A DNA stretch of 64,000 bases from Oryzobacter telluris. Its GTDB lineage: Bacteria; Actinomycetota; Actinomycetes; Actinomycetales; Dermatophilaceae. The stretch lies in assembly GCF_043099285.1 (NCBI RefSeq), contig NZ_CP170723.1, positions 1,116,001 through 1,180,000 on the forward strand, read 5' to 3'. Shown here one piece after another: positions 39,941-46,786 of the stretch. The notes under the pieces are model-generated. The model was not told the DNA's origin, did not search any database, and saw nothing but the letters and a program-made list of their open reading frames with translations. The position numbers and the translations under genes were made by a program. Each line of letters starts with the position of its first letter. Within the stretch, counting starts at the first letter, position 1.

Positions 39941-40929
39941 CAGGGCTTGCCCGTGTCGTCCTCGGGCTCGGGCGGTGCCTCGGCGCCCTCGGCCTCGTCG
40001 CGGTCGGCCCACTCGAGCAGTGGGCTGATGTCGAAGACCGCGTCGTCGATGCCGGCGTGGAGGTCGCCGAGCTCGGCGAAGCGTGCGGGCACCGTGGCGA
40101 TGGTGAAGTCGTTGGGCTCGGCGTCGTCGACCTCGTCCCACCGGATGGGCGTGGATACGGTGCCGATGTCGTTGCCGCGCACCGAGTACGCCGCCGCGAT
40201 GGTGTGGTCGCGGGCGTTCTGGTTGTAGTCGACGAACACCGCCTCGGGGTCGCGGTCCTTGCGCCACCACGTGGTGGTGACGTCGTCGGGGATCCGCCGC
40301 TCCACCTCGCGCGCGAAGGCGAGGGCCGCCCTCCGGACGTCCTGGAAGCCGTGCTCGGGGACGATGCGGACGTAGACGTGCAGGCCGTGGCCGCCACTGG
40401 TCTTCGGGAAGCCGGTGGCGCCGAGCTCGTCGAGGACCTCGTGGGCCACGTGCGCGGCGCGTCGCACGCGCGAGAAGGGTGCGTCCGGCATCGGGTCGAG
40501 GTCGATGCGCCACTCGTCGGGCTTCTCGGTGTCGGCGCGGCGGCTGTTCCACGGGTGGAACTCCACGGTGCTCATCTGCACGGCCCACGCGACGTCGGCC
40601 AGCCGCGTGACGCACAGCTCGTCGGCGTGCAGCCCGTAGCGGGGGAAGTGCAGTCGCACCGTCTCCACCCACGGCGGCGCGCCACGGGGGAGCCGCTTCT
40701 GGTGCACCTTCGGGCCGGACACGCCGTCGGGGAAGCGGTGCAGCATGCACGGCCGGTCGCGCAGTGCGTTGACGATGCCGTCGCCGACGGACAGGTAGTA
40801 GCTGACCAGGTCGAGCTTGGTCTCGCCGCGGGCGGCGAAGTAGACGCGTTCGGGGCTGGAGACGCGCACGTCGAACCCATCGACGTCGAGGACGACGGGT
40901 TCCCCGAACTCTCCCTTGCGCGAAGCCAT
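39940..40929 (-). CDS. stand-alone LigD polymerase/primase domain (PolDom)
   Basis: 329 residues, a primase-polymerase of the archaeo-eukaryotic type. Seen: VVLDVDGFDVRVSSPERVY, the catalytic DEWRIDLDPMPD with its DxD pair, SGGHGLHVYVRI and AVFVDYNQNARDHT with the third Asp. It is the LigD polymerase part only: no ligase or 3'-phosphoesterase domain is attached, and none is in the window. It would add ribo- or deoxynucleotides at DNA ends in non-homologous end joining. TAGCGT ends 7 nt before the ATG. Confidence 0.88.
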   Translation of the reverse strand: MASRKGEFGEPVVLDVDGFDVRVSSPERVYFAARGETKLDLVSYYLSVGDGIVNALRDRPCMLHRFPDGVSGPKVHQKRLPRGAPPWVETVRLHFPRYGLHADELCVTRLADVAWAVQMSTVEFHPWNSRRADTEKPDEWRIDLDPMPDAPFSRVRRAAHVAHEVLDELGATGFPKTSGGHGLHVYVRIVPEHGFQDVRRAALAFAREVERRIPDDVTTTWWRKDRDPEAVFVDYNQNARDHTIAAAYSVRGNDIGTVSTPIRWDEVDDAEPNDFTIATVPARFAELGDLHAGIDDAVFDISPLLEWADRDEAEGAEAPPEPEDDTGKP

Positions 40930-40936
40930 GGACCCC

Positions 40937-40942
40937 ACGCTA
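40937..40942 (-). promoter_or_regulatory. -10 hexamer TAGCGT for the PolDom gene (leaderless)
   Basis: On the minus strand TAGCGT ends 7 nt before the ATG at 40929. Confidence 0.5.
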
Positions 40943-40946
40943 GGGG

Positions 40947-41258
40947 TCAGGAGCGGGGGAGCGCTGCCGAGAGCGCGATGAAGGCGACGACGACGACCAC
41001 GAGGCCGAGCAGGCTGAAGCGCTGCCAGGGCGACGGCGCCGGCAGCTCGCCGCCCCCGGCGAGCTGCGTGGCCTCCGCGTCGGTGACGTCGCGGTAGGAC
41101 CACCCGCCGTCGGGCTGGACCCGTGCGAGGACGTACTTCGCGTCCCACGTCACGCTGAAGACGAAGAACAGGCTGAAGTAGCCGAAGTTGACGAAGAGCG
41201 CCTGCGCAGCGTCGAGCTGCCGGCTGCGGGACTTGCGTCCCCACCCCCAGATGAGCAT
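40947..41258 (-). CDS. hypothetical membrane protein
   Basis: 103 residues, not recognised. Seen: LIWGWGRKSRSRQLD at the N-terminus, a partly hydrophobic segment (about 18-45, ALFVNFGYFSLFFVFSVTW), then a polar middle with DVTDAEATQLAGGGEL and a C-terminal helix (about 80-100, LLGLVVVVVAFIALSAAL). Short membrane protein with GAGAGGGG upstream of the ATG at 41258. It is followed at 41486 by a divergent gene; 227 bp lie between. Confidence 0.6.
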   Translation of the reverse strand: MLIWGWGRKSRSRQLDAAQALFVNFGYFSLFFVFSVTWDAKYVLARVQPDGGWSYRDVTDAEATQLAGGGELPAPSPWQRFSLLGLVVVVVAFIALSAALPRS

Positions 41259-41485
41259 GGGTGCGATCCCCTCTCCATGCCGACGGGCCTCCCCCCGGCC
41301 GCGCAGAACCTCGCACCAGCGCCAGCCCGGTCGAGGTGAAATCCGACCGTAAGGGGGTGGGGTTTCACCTCGACCCGTCGCAGTCAAGGTTCGACAAACT
41401 CTAGACATCCAGGGGGCTCAGGGCGGACGGTGGTGCCCAGGACGCCACGGCGGCAGGTGCCGCGGCAGACCCCGAGGAGAACCCG

Positions 41486-41809
41486 ATGAGCAGGAAGACC
41501 CGTACCACCACCACCCTCGTCGTCATCGGAGCCGCGGTCGCGGCCTTCGCCGGCGCCGGCCCCGCCTCGGCGGCCGACGGCCAGTGCCAGGCCGCCGGCA
41601 TCGCGACGCTGAAGAGCATCGGCGCGTTCAAGGCCGTCCAGGCGAACGGGGTGTCCGTGGCGACCGCCGTGTCGCTCGGCGTCACACCGCGCGGCGGCTC
41701 CCTGCCCGCGGGCATCACGCTCGACACCGTCATCGACTACAAGACGCTCGTCGCCGACCACCGCGCTGGTGAGAACAGCATCTTCGTCTACCCGTGGTGT
41801 GCCGGCTGA
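41486..41809 (+). CDS. small secreted protein, two cysteines
   Basis: 107 residues. Seen: a signal peptide (about residues 1-30, basic SRKTRT then a hydrophobic core to AGPASAADG). After cleavage the mature 77 residues begin near ADGQCQAAGIATLKSIG and end YPWCAG. The two remaining cysteines, near residues 34 and 105, could form a disulphide tying the ends. Not recognised as a family. ATG at 41486 follows a GAGGAGAA site. A strong hairpin follows 70 bp after the stop. Confidence 0.7.
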   Translation: MSRKTRTTTTLVVIGAAVAAFAGAGPASAADGQCQAAGIATLKSIGAFKAVQANGVSVATAVSLGVTPRGGSLPAGITLDTVIDYKTLVADHRAGENSIFVYPWCAG

Positions 41810-41878
41810 GGCGCTGACGCTCGACTGCCGACGCACCCTCCGACGCGCCTGCTCCCTTCCTCCGACCGGCGCGTCACC

Positions 41879-41908
41879 GACGGCCGGGGCCACCGCGCCC
41901 CGGCCGTC
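41879..41908 (+). terminator. 12-bp perfect hairpin after the secreted protein
   Basis: Arms 41879-41890 and 41897-41908 are perfect complements around a 6-nt loop CACCGC. No T-run. It is placed before the helicase gene promoter. Confidence 0.6.
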
Positions 41909-41972
41909 ACCCGTGTCCGCCCGCCCTGTCCACGGACCCGGGTCGCGGCGGGTGACGGTCGGTGCCGCGACG

Positions 41973-41978
41973 TAGGGT
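41973..41978 (+). promoter_or_regulatory. -10 hexamer TAGGGT before pcrA
   Basis: TAGGGT ends 10 nt before the ATG at 41989, giving a leader of only a few nt. Confidence 0.4.
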
Positions 41979-41988
41979 TGACCCCGAC

Positions 41989-44436
41989 ATGAGCACCCTC
42001 TTCGACGGCCTCGACATCGGCGGTTCCCGGCCCGAGCCGAACGTCGACCAGGCGACCCACACCAGCGCCCACGCGGCCCTCGTCAACGCGGCGGGCGTCC
42101 CCACCTGGGCCGAGGCCGCCGCCGCCGGTCGCGGCCCCGAGGGCGGTCCGGGCGAGCGCCCGCAGGCCGACCCCGAGGAGCTGCTCACCGGGCTGAACCC
42201 GCAGCAGCGCGAGGCCGTCCTCCACGAGGGCCCGCCCCTGCTCATCGTCGCCGGCGCCGGCTCGGGCAAGACCCGCGTCCTCACCCAGCGCATCGCGTAC
42301 CTCATGGCCGCGCGCGGGGTCCAGCCCGGCCAGGTCCTCGCCATCACGTTCACCAACAAGGCCGCCGCCGAGATGCGTGAGCGGGTCTCCGCCCTCGTCG
42401 GCCCGCGCGCCAAGGCGATGTGGGTCATGACCTTCCACAGCGCGTGCGTGCGCATCCTGCGCCGCGAGGCCGACAAGGTCGGGCTGCGCTCCACGTTCTC
42501 CATCTACGACGCCGCCGACTCCCAGCGCCTGATGTCGATGGTCCTGCGCGACATGGACCTCGACCCGAAGCGCTACAACCCGCGCGCGTTCAGCCACCAG
42601 GTGTCCAACCTCAAGAACGAGCTCATCGACGAGGAGACCTTCACCCGCCGGGTCAACGAGACGGGCACGCACCAGGAGCAGGTCCTCGCCGAGGCGTACA
42701 CCGACTACCAGCGGCGGCTGCGCCAGGCCAACGCCATGGACTTCGACGACCTCATCATGATGACGGTCCAGATGTTCCAGGTCTTCCCCGACGTCGCCGA
42801 GCACTACCGGCGCCGGTTCCGGCACGTGATGGTCGACGAGTACCAGGACACCAACCACGCGCAGTACCAGCTGGTCCGCGAGCTCGTCGGCTCGGAGGAG
42901 ACGCGCACCGAGCACGGGGTCGAGCCCAGCGAGCTCGTCGTCGTCGGTGACGCCGACCAGTCGATCTACGCCTTCCGCGGTGCCACGATCCGCAACATCG
43001 AGGAGTTCGAGGAGGACTACCCGCACGCGCGGACCATCCTGCTCGAGCAGAACTACCGCTCCACCCAGACGATCCTGCGTGCGGCCAACGCCGTCATCGC
43101 CCGCAACGAGGGCCGCCGCAAGAAGAACCTGTGGACCGACAGCGGCGACGGCGCCCGCATCATCGGCTACGTCGCCGACAACGAGCACGACGAGGCGTCG
43201 TTCGTCGCCCGCAGCATCGACCGCCTCGGCGACGAGCACGGGGTGCGCCCCGGTGACGTCGCGGTGTTCTACCGCACCAACGCCCAGTCGCGGGCGCTGG
43301 AGGAGGTGTTCGTCCGGGTCGGGCTGCCCTACAAGGTCGTCGGCGGCACCCGGTTCTACGAGCGCCGCGAGGTCAAGGACGCCCTGGCCTACCTGCGGGT
43401 GCTCTCCAACCCCACCGACACCGTCAACCTGCGCCGCATCCTCAACGTCCCCAAGCGCGGCATCGGCGACCGCGCCGAGGCGTGCGTCGTGGCCCTCGCC
43501 GAGCGCGAGCGCATCCCGTTCGTCGCCGCGCTGGGCCGTCCCGAGGACGCGCCGGGCATCGCCTCGCGCTCCGTGGCCGCGGTCAAGGGGTTCACCTCGC
43601 TCCTGGAGAGCCTGGGCCAGGTCCGCGACGACGACGAGGCCGGCGTCTCCGAGCTCCTCGAGGCCATCCTCGACCGCTCGGGCTACCTCGCCGAGCTGCG
43701 CGACAGCCACGACCCCCAGGACGAGACCCGCGTCGAGAACCTCGCCGAGCTCGTCGCCGTCGCCCGCGAGTTCGACGACGCGCGCCGCGAGACCGGGGAG
43801 GTCGTCAGCCTCGAGGACTTCCTCGAGCGGGTCTCCCTCGTCGCCGACGCCGACGAGATCCCCGACAGCGCGGAGGCCGAGGCGCAGGGCGTCGTCACGC
43901 TGATGACCCTCCACACGGCCAAGGGCCTGGAGTTCCCCGTCGTCTTCCTCACCGGCCTCGAGGATGGCACCTTCCCGCACCTGCGCAGCCTCGGCGACGC
44001 CAAGGAGCTGGAGGAGGAGCGCCGCCTCGCGTACGTCGGCATCACCCGGGCGCGCGAGCGGCTGCACATCTCCCGAGCCGCGGTCCGATCCGCCTGGGGC
44101 GCACCGCAGTACAACCCTCCGTCACGCTTCCTCGACGAGATCCCGGCCGAGCTCCTCGAGTGGGAGCGCGAGCTCTCCGGCGCCGCGGCCATCGGCCGTC
44201 GCGACCAGCGGCCCGCGGTCGCCACCCTGGCCGCCCGCCCCGGCGTGCGCTCGCCGGGCAACCGGCCGATCATCGCGCTGGCCGCCGGTGACCGGGTCAC
44301 CCACGACAGCTACGGCATGGGCACCGTCGTGCGCACCCTCGGCGAGGGCGACAAGACGCAGGCCGAGGTCGACTTCGGCGGCGAGCTCGGGGTCAAGCGC
44401 TTCGTGCTGCGCTTCGCCCCGCTCGAGAAGCTCTAG
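41989..44436 (+). CDS. pcrA: UvrD/PcrA-type superfamily 1 DNA helicase
   Basis: 815 residues. Unwinds DNA 3'-5' in nucleotide excision repair and plasmid or recombination processing. Seen: Q motif GLNPQQREAV near residue 66, Walker A VAGAGSGKTRV, ITFTNKAAAEMRERV, the DEYQDT box near residue 285, GDADQSIYAFRGA, LEQNYRST, and the late motifs LMTLHTAKGLEFPVVFL and YVGITRARERL. C-terminal Tudor-like end VTHDSYGMGTVV. The N-terminal 60-residue extension is common in actinobacterial PcrA. ATG 41989 begins the MSTLFDGL start. Confidence 0.95.
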   Translation: MSTLFDGLDIGGSRPEPNVDQATHTSAHAALVNAAGVPTWAEAAAAGRGPEGGPGERPQADPEELLTGLNPQQREAVLHEGPPLLIVAGAGSGKTRVLTQRIAYLMAARGVQPGQVLAITFTNKAAAEMRERVSALVGPRAKAMWVMTFHSACVRILRREADKVGLRSTFSIYDAADSQRLMSMVLRDMDLDPKRYNPRAFSHQVSNLKNELIDEETFTRRVNETGTHQEQVLAEAYTDYQRRLRQANAMDFDDLIMMTVQMFQVFPDVAEHYRRRFRHVMVDEYQDTNHAQYQLVRELVGSEETRTEHGVEPSELVVVGDADQSIYAFRGATIRNIEEFEEDYPHARTILLEQNYRSTQTILRAANAVIARNEGRRKKNLWTDSGDGARIIGYVADNEHDEASFVARSIDRLGDEHGVRPGDVAVFYRTNAQSRALEEVFVRVGLPYKVVGGTRFYERREVKDALAYLRVLSNPTDTVNLRRILNVPKRGIGDRAEACVVALAERERIPFVAALGRPEDAPGIASRSVAAVKGFTSLLESLGQVRDDDEAGVSELLEAILDRSGYLAELRDSHDPQDETRVENLAELVAVAREFDDARRETGEVVSLEDFLERVSLVADADEIPDSAEAEAQGVVTLMTLHTAKGLEFPVVFLTGLEDGTFPHLRSLGDAKELEEERRLAYVGITRARERLHISRAAVRSAWGAPQYNPPSRFLDEIPAELLEWERELSGAAAIGRRDQRPAVATLAARPGVRSPGNRPIIALAAGDRVTHDSYGMGTVVRTLGEGDKTQAEVDFGGELGVKRFVLRFAPLEKL

Positions 44437-44474
44437 GCCCCCTCCGGGCGGGCGGGTGCCCCACCAACGAGAAC

Positions 44475-44504
44475 GCGACCCGCGGAGGACGTCTCCGGGG
44501 TCGC
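44475..44504. terminator. hairpin between convergent pcrA and the M23 gene
   Basis: GCGACCCGCGGAG at the left and a matching TCTCCGGGGTCGC at the right form a 13-nt stem with one bulge. Sits between two gene ends (pcrA +, M23 -). Confidence 0.6.
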
Positions 44505-44534
44505 GCTGGGTGCTGCGATGGCTGGGGGCCGGTG

Positions 44535-45326
44535 TCAGCCGACCATGATGTTGTGGCGCTTGAGCCACGGGGCCGGGTTGATGGGGTTGTCCCCGCCGGT
44601 CGGGTGGATCTCGAGGTGGAGGTGCGAGCCGAACGAGTGGCCCGTGTTGCCGACGAGGCCCACCTGGTCACCCGGCATGACGGTGTCGCCGACGGCGACG
44701 TCGCGACGGCTCATGTGGCCGTACCAGGAGACGGTGCCGTCCCAGTAGCGGATCTCGACCTTGTTGCCGAAGCTGAAGACGTTGGCCGACAGGATGACCG
44801 TGCCCTTGGACATCGCGTAGATCGGGGTGCCGGTGGGGGCGCCGATGTCGAGGCCGTCGTGGGTCTTGCCCCAGCGGGGGCCGAAGCCGGAGGTCAGGGT
44901 GCCGGTGCGGATCGCCTTGACCCAGCGCTTGCCCTCGCGCTCGGCCTTGGCACGGGCCGCGGCCTCGGCGGCGGCCTTGCGGGCCGCGCTGCGGGCGGCG
45001 CGCTGCTTGGCCTCGACGCGACCGGCCAGGGCGGCCGTCTGCATCGCGGAGGCCTGGCGGCGCTGGGCGAGGTCGGTGGTGGTCGCCTCGTCGGCGGCCT
45101 GCTCGGTGCGAGCCAGGGCCGTCTGCTGGCCCGTGAGGTCGAAGGTGAGCGCCGAGGACGACTCCGCGACCGTCGCGCCGGTCGCCGTCACCACGAGGGC
45201 CACGGCCGCCGAGGTCGGCAGCACGAAGCTCGAGGAGAAGGCGCGGGGCAGGCGCGCACCACGGCTGGAGACGCGATGGCGTCCGGCGTAGTGGCGCCCC
45301 CGGTACGAAGAACTCACAGGGGGCAT
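44535..45326 (-). CDS. M23-family murein endopeptidase, exported
   Basis: 263 residues. Seen: a membrane-spanning signal segment (about residues 30-55, SFVLPTSAAVALVVTATGAT), a long Ala/Arg-rich coiled coil (about 65-130, with QTALARTEQAADEATT), then a LytM/M23 domain. The latter has TSGFGPRWGKTHDGLDIGAP (zinc His/Asp near residue 160), SWYGHMS and the HLHLEIHP zinc motif. It cleaves peptidoglycan cross-bridges outside the membrane; the signal may anchor it. ATG at 45326. A possible MtrA site lies about 50 nt upstream. Confidence 0.9.
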   Translation of the reverse strand: MPPVSSSYRGRHYAGRHRVSSRGARLPRAFSSSFVLPTSAAVALVVTATGATVAESSSALTFDLTGQQTALARTEQAADEATTTDLAQRRQASAMQTAALAGRVEAKQRAARSAARKAAAEAAARAKAEREGKRWVKAIRTGTLTSGFGPRWGKTHDGLDIGAPTGTPIYAMSKGTVILSANVFSFGNKVEIRYWDGTVSWYGHMSRRDVAVGDTVMPGDQVGLVGNTGHSFGSHLHLEIHPTGGDNPINPAPWLKRHNIMVG

Positions 45327-45374
45327 GACCTCAGGGGGAAGGGGTGGGGCGTTGTTGACTCGTCGACCACCGTA

Positions 45375-45392
45375 CCGTGACCATTCCGTGAC
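45375..45392 (-). promoter_or_regulatory. possible MtrA box: direct repeat of CCGTGAC with 11-bp spacing
   Basis: On the plus strand CCGTGAC occurs at 45375 and again 11 bp later at 45386, so on the minus strand two GTCACGG repeats lie one helical turn apart. That is the shape expected for MtrA-type sites. It sits about 50 nt before the M23 start. MtrA controls M23 peptidases in related bacteria, for example mepA in Corynebacterium. Confidence 0.4.
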
Positions 45393-45559
45393 ACAAACTT
45401 CGCGTCCGGTCGACGCGGAGGCGGTGCTTCGACAAACCTTGGTCAACCCCCGGTGACGTGCGGGTCCGTCGCTGGATGTGATGTGGGTCACAGACCAGCA
45501 TGCGGAGTGTCTCGGTGGGGACGCGCGAACCCCATTCGTCACGCCAGTCACACGAGTCT

Positions 45560-45581
45560 CGCGTGACTCACTCGTCACGCG
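45560..45581 (-). terminator. hairpin over the lipase stop codon
   Basis: CGCGTGA at 45560-45566 and TCACGCG at 45575-45581 are perfect complements; the stop codon of the lipase (45568-45570) lies in the loop. No T-run. Terminator function is a guess. Confidence 0.35.
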
Positions 45582-46500
45582 CGAGGAGGAGGACGCCCGA
45601 AGTCACGGTGGCGCCGTCGGTGTCGAGGAAGGCGAGCGCGGTGGAGATGCCGTGGACCACGTCGCGCATCATCGGCAGGGTGAGGTGGCCGGCACCGTGC
45701 AGGCGCACGTTGCTCGAGCGCAGGTCCGGGTGGCGCAGGGCGGCCGACCGCTGGGGCAGCACCGCCTCGTCGCTGTCGGACCAGTACGAGATGAAGCGGG
45801 TGCGGCACCCGCGGGCCGGCCGGGCGAGCTCGCGCAGCAGCCCGCTGCCGGGGCGCATCTGCTGCATGAGGCGGGTCGGCACCGCGTACGCCGCCCAGGT
45901 GCCCTCGTGCGGGGTGCCGAGGGTGACCAAAGTGTGCACCCGGGCGTCGCCGCCGAGCCGGGTGACGTAGTAGCGCCCGATGAGGCCGCCCAGGCTGTGC
46001 CCGATGACGTGGATCCGCTCGAAGCCGGTCTCCTCGACGACCCGCTCGACCTCCTCCGCCAGGCTCGCCGCGGCGGCGCGGACGTCGGTGGAGACCGTCG
46101 TGTAGTTCATCGCGAACACGTTGGTGAAGCCGCGGCGGGTGAGGCCTCGCCGCAGCAGGGTGAAGACCGAACGGTTGCTGACGATCCCGTGCACGAGCAG
46201 GATCGGCGTCCCCGCGGCCTCGACGTCGGAGACGATGAGGCCGCGCTGGACGGGCGGGAGGTGCTCGACGCGGTACGCGGGGGTCGCCCCGCGACCCCGC
46301 CCGCCGAGCAGGCCCAGGGGCCAGGTGGCCGCGTGGGCCGCCAGCCAGACCGCCTCGACCGCACCGCCGGCGATGACCGCGGGGTCGAGCGCGAAGCGGG
46401 CGGCGCCGCTCACCGCGCGCACGACAGAACGCGGCGAGGGCCGCGTCGGTGCGGTGGTCTCGTCGTGCGGAGCGGCTCTCGGCCGCGGTGACGACGCCAT
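45568..46500 (-). CDS. lipase/triacylglycerol esterase-like alpha/beta hydrolase
   Basis: 310 residues. Seen: PILLVHGIVSNRSVFTLLRR (HG oxyanion), NVFAMNYTTVS, the elbow IHVIGHSLGGLIGRYYVTRL (GHSLG, Ser near residue 170), GTPHEGTW and the acid/base pair in SYWSDSDEAVL and LHGAGHLTLP. It resembles bacterial lipases of the EstA/LipA type, though no clear signal peptide is present. A TAGGGT -10 lies 9 nt upstream of the ATG. It faces the M4 gene with a 286-bp divergent region. A CGCGTGA/TCACGCG hairpin covers its stop. Confidence 0.85.
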   Translation of the reverse strand: MASSPRPRAAPHDETTAPTRPSPRSVVRAVSGAARFALDPAVIAGGAVEAVWLAAHAATWPLGLLGGRGRGATPAYRVEHLPPVQRGLIVSDVEAAGTPILLVHGIVSNRSVFTLLRRGLTRRGFTNVFAMNYTTVSTDVRAAAASLAEEVERVVEETGFERIHVIGHSLGGLIGRYYVTRLGGDARVHTLVTLGTPHEGTWAAYAVPTRLMQQMRPGSGLLRELARPARGCRTRFISYWSDSDEAVLPQRSAALRHPDLRSSNVRLHGAGHLTLPMMRDVVHGISTALAFLDTDGATVTSGVLLLARDE

Positions 46501-46786
46501 GGCGGGCCCACCCTACGTCCGCCACCGGCCCCTCGCGCGCGGCGTGTGACGCGATACCGCATGTCGGTCCGCGGCGGGGGCGACCGACCTCATGGAGTCG
46601 GTCAAGAACCCGTCAAGGGGCCTGAGCGGGGCGCCTGTGAGTTTCCTCAAGAAGCGGACCGCGGTCGGTAAAGAGTTGCTGTCCTTTGGTCAATTCTTCG
46701 CAAGAACTGTTGTGGCACACCGCAGTCGAGAGGGAGGTTTCCGGGTGGCCCGGACAACCCCGGGCCCATTTCACGAAGGAGAACCC
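46501..46786. promoter_or_regulatory. divergent promoter region, lipase / M4 metallopeptidase
   Basis: 286 bp with no gene. Toward the M4 side it holds an AT-richer block (46670-46715) and a short inverted repeat TTCTTCGCAAGAA at 46694-46706 (5-bp arms). A 7-bp perfect hairpin at 46747-46766 (GGCCCGG/CCGGGCC) lies just before the GAAGGAG ribosome site. Local AT enrichment suggests the M4 promoter lies here; I cannot fix a -10 with confidence. Confidence 0.5.
46510..46515 (-). promoter_or_regulatory. -10 hexamer TAGGGT for the lipase
   Basis: On the minus strand TAGGGT ends 9 nt before the ATG at 46500, giving a leader of about 2-3 nt. Confidence 0.4.

Noticed and set aside
45327..45560. c-di-AMP (ydaO) riboswitch before the M23 peptidase
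   Set aside because: This riboswitch is known before wall hydrolases in actinobacteria, but the conserved GCCGGGG-type and terminal blocks are not present on the minus strand here.
46591..46786. An upstream start that would add about 65 residues to the M4 peptidase
   Set aside because: The extra part lacks protein-like pattern, and the GTG at 46787 has a GAAGGAG site and begins a proper signal peptide.
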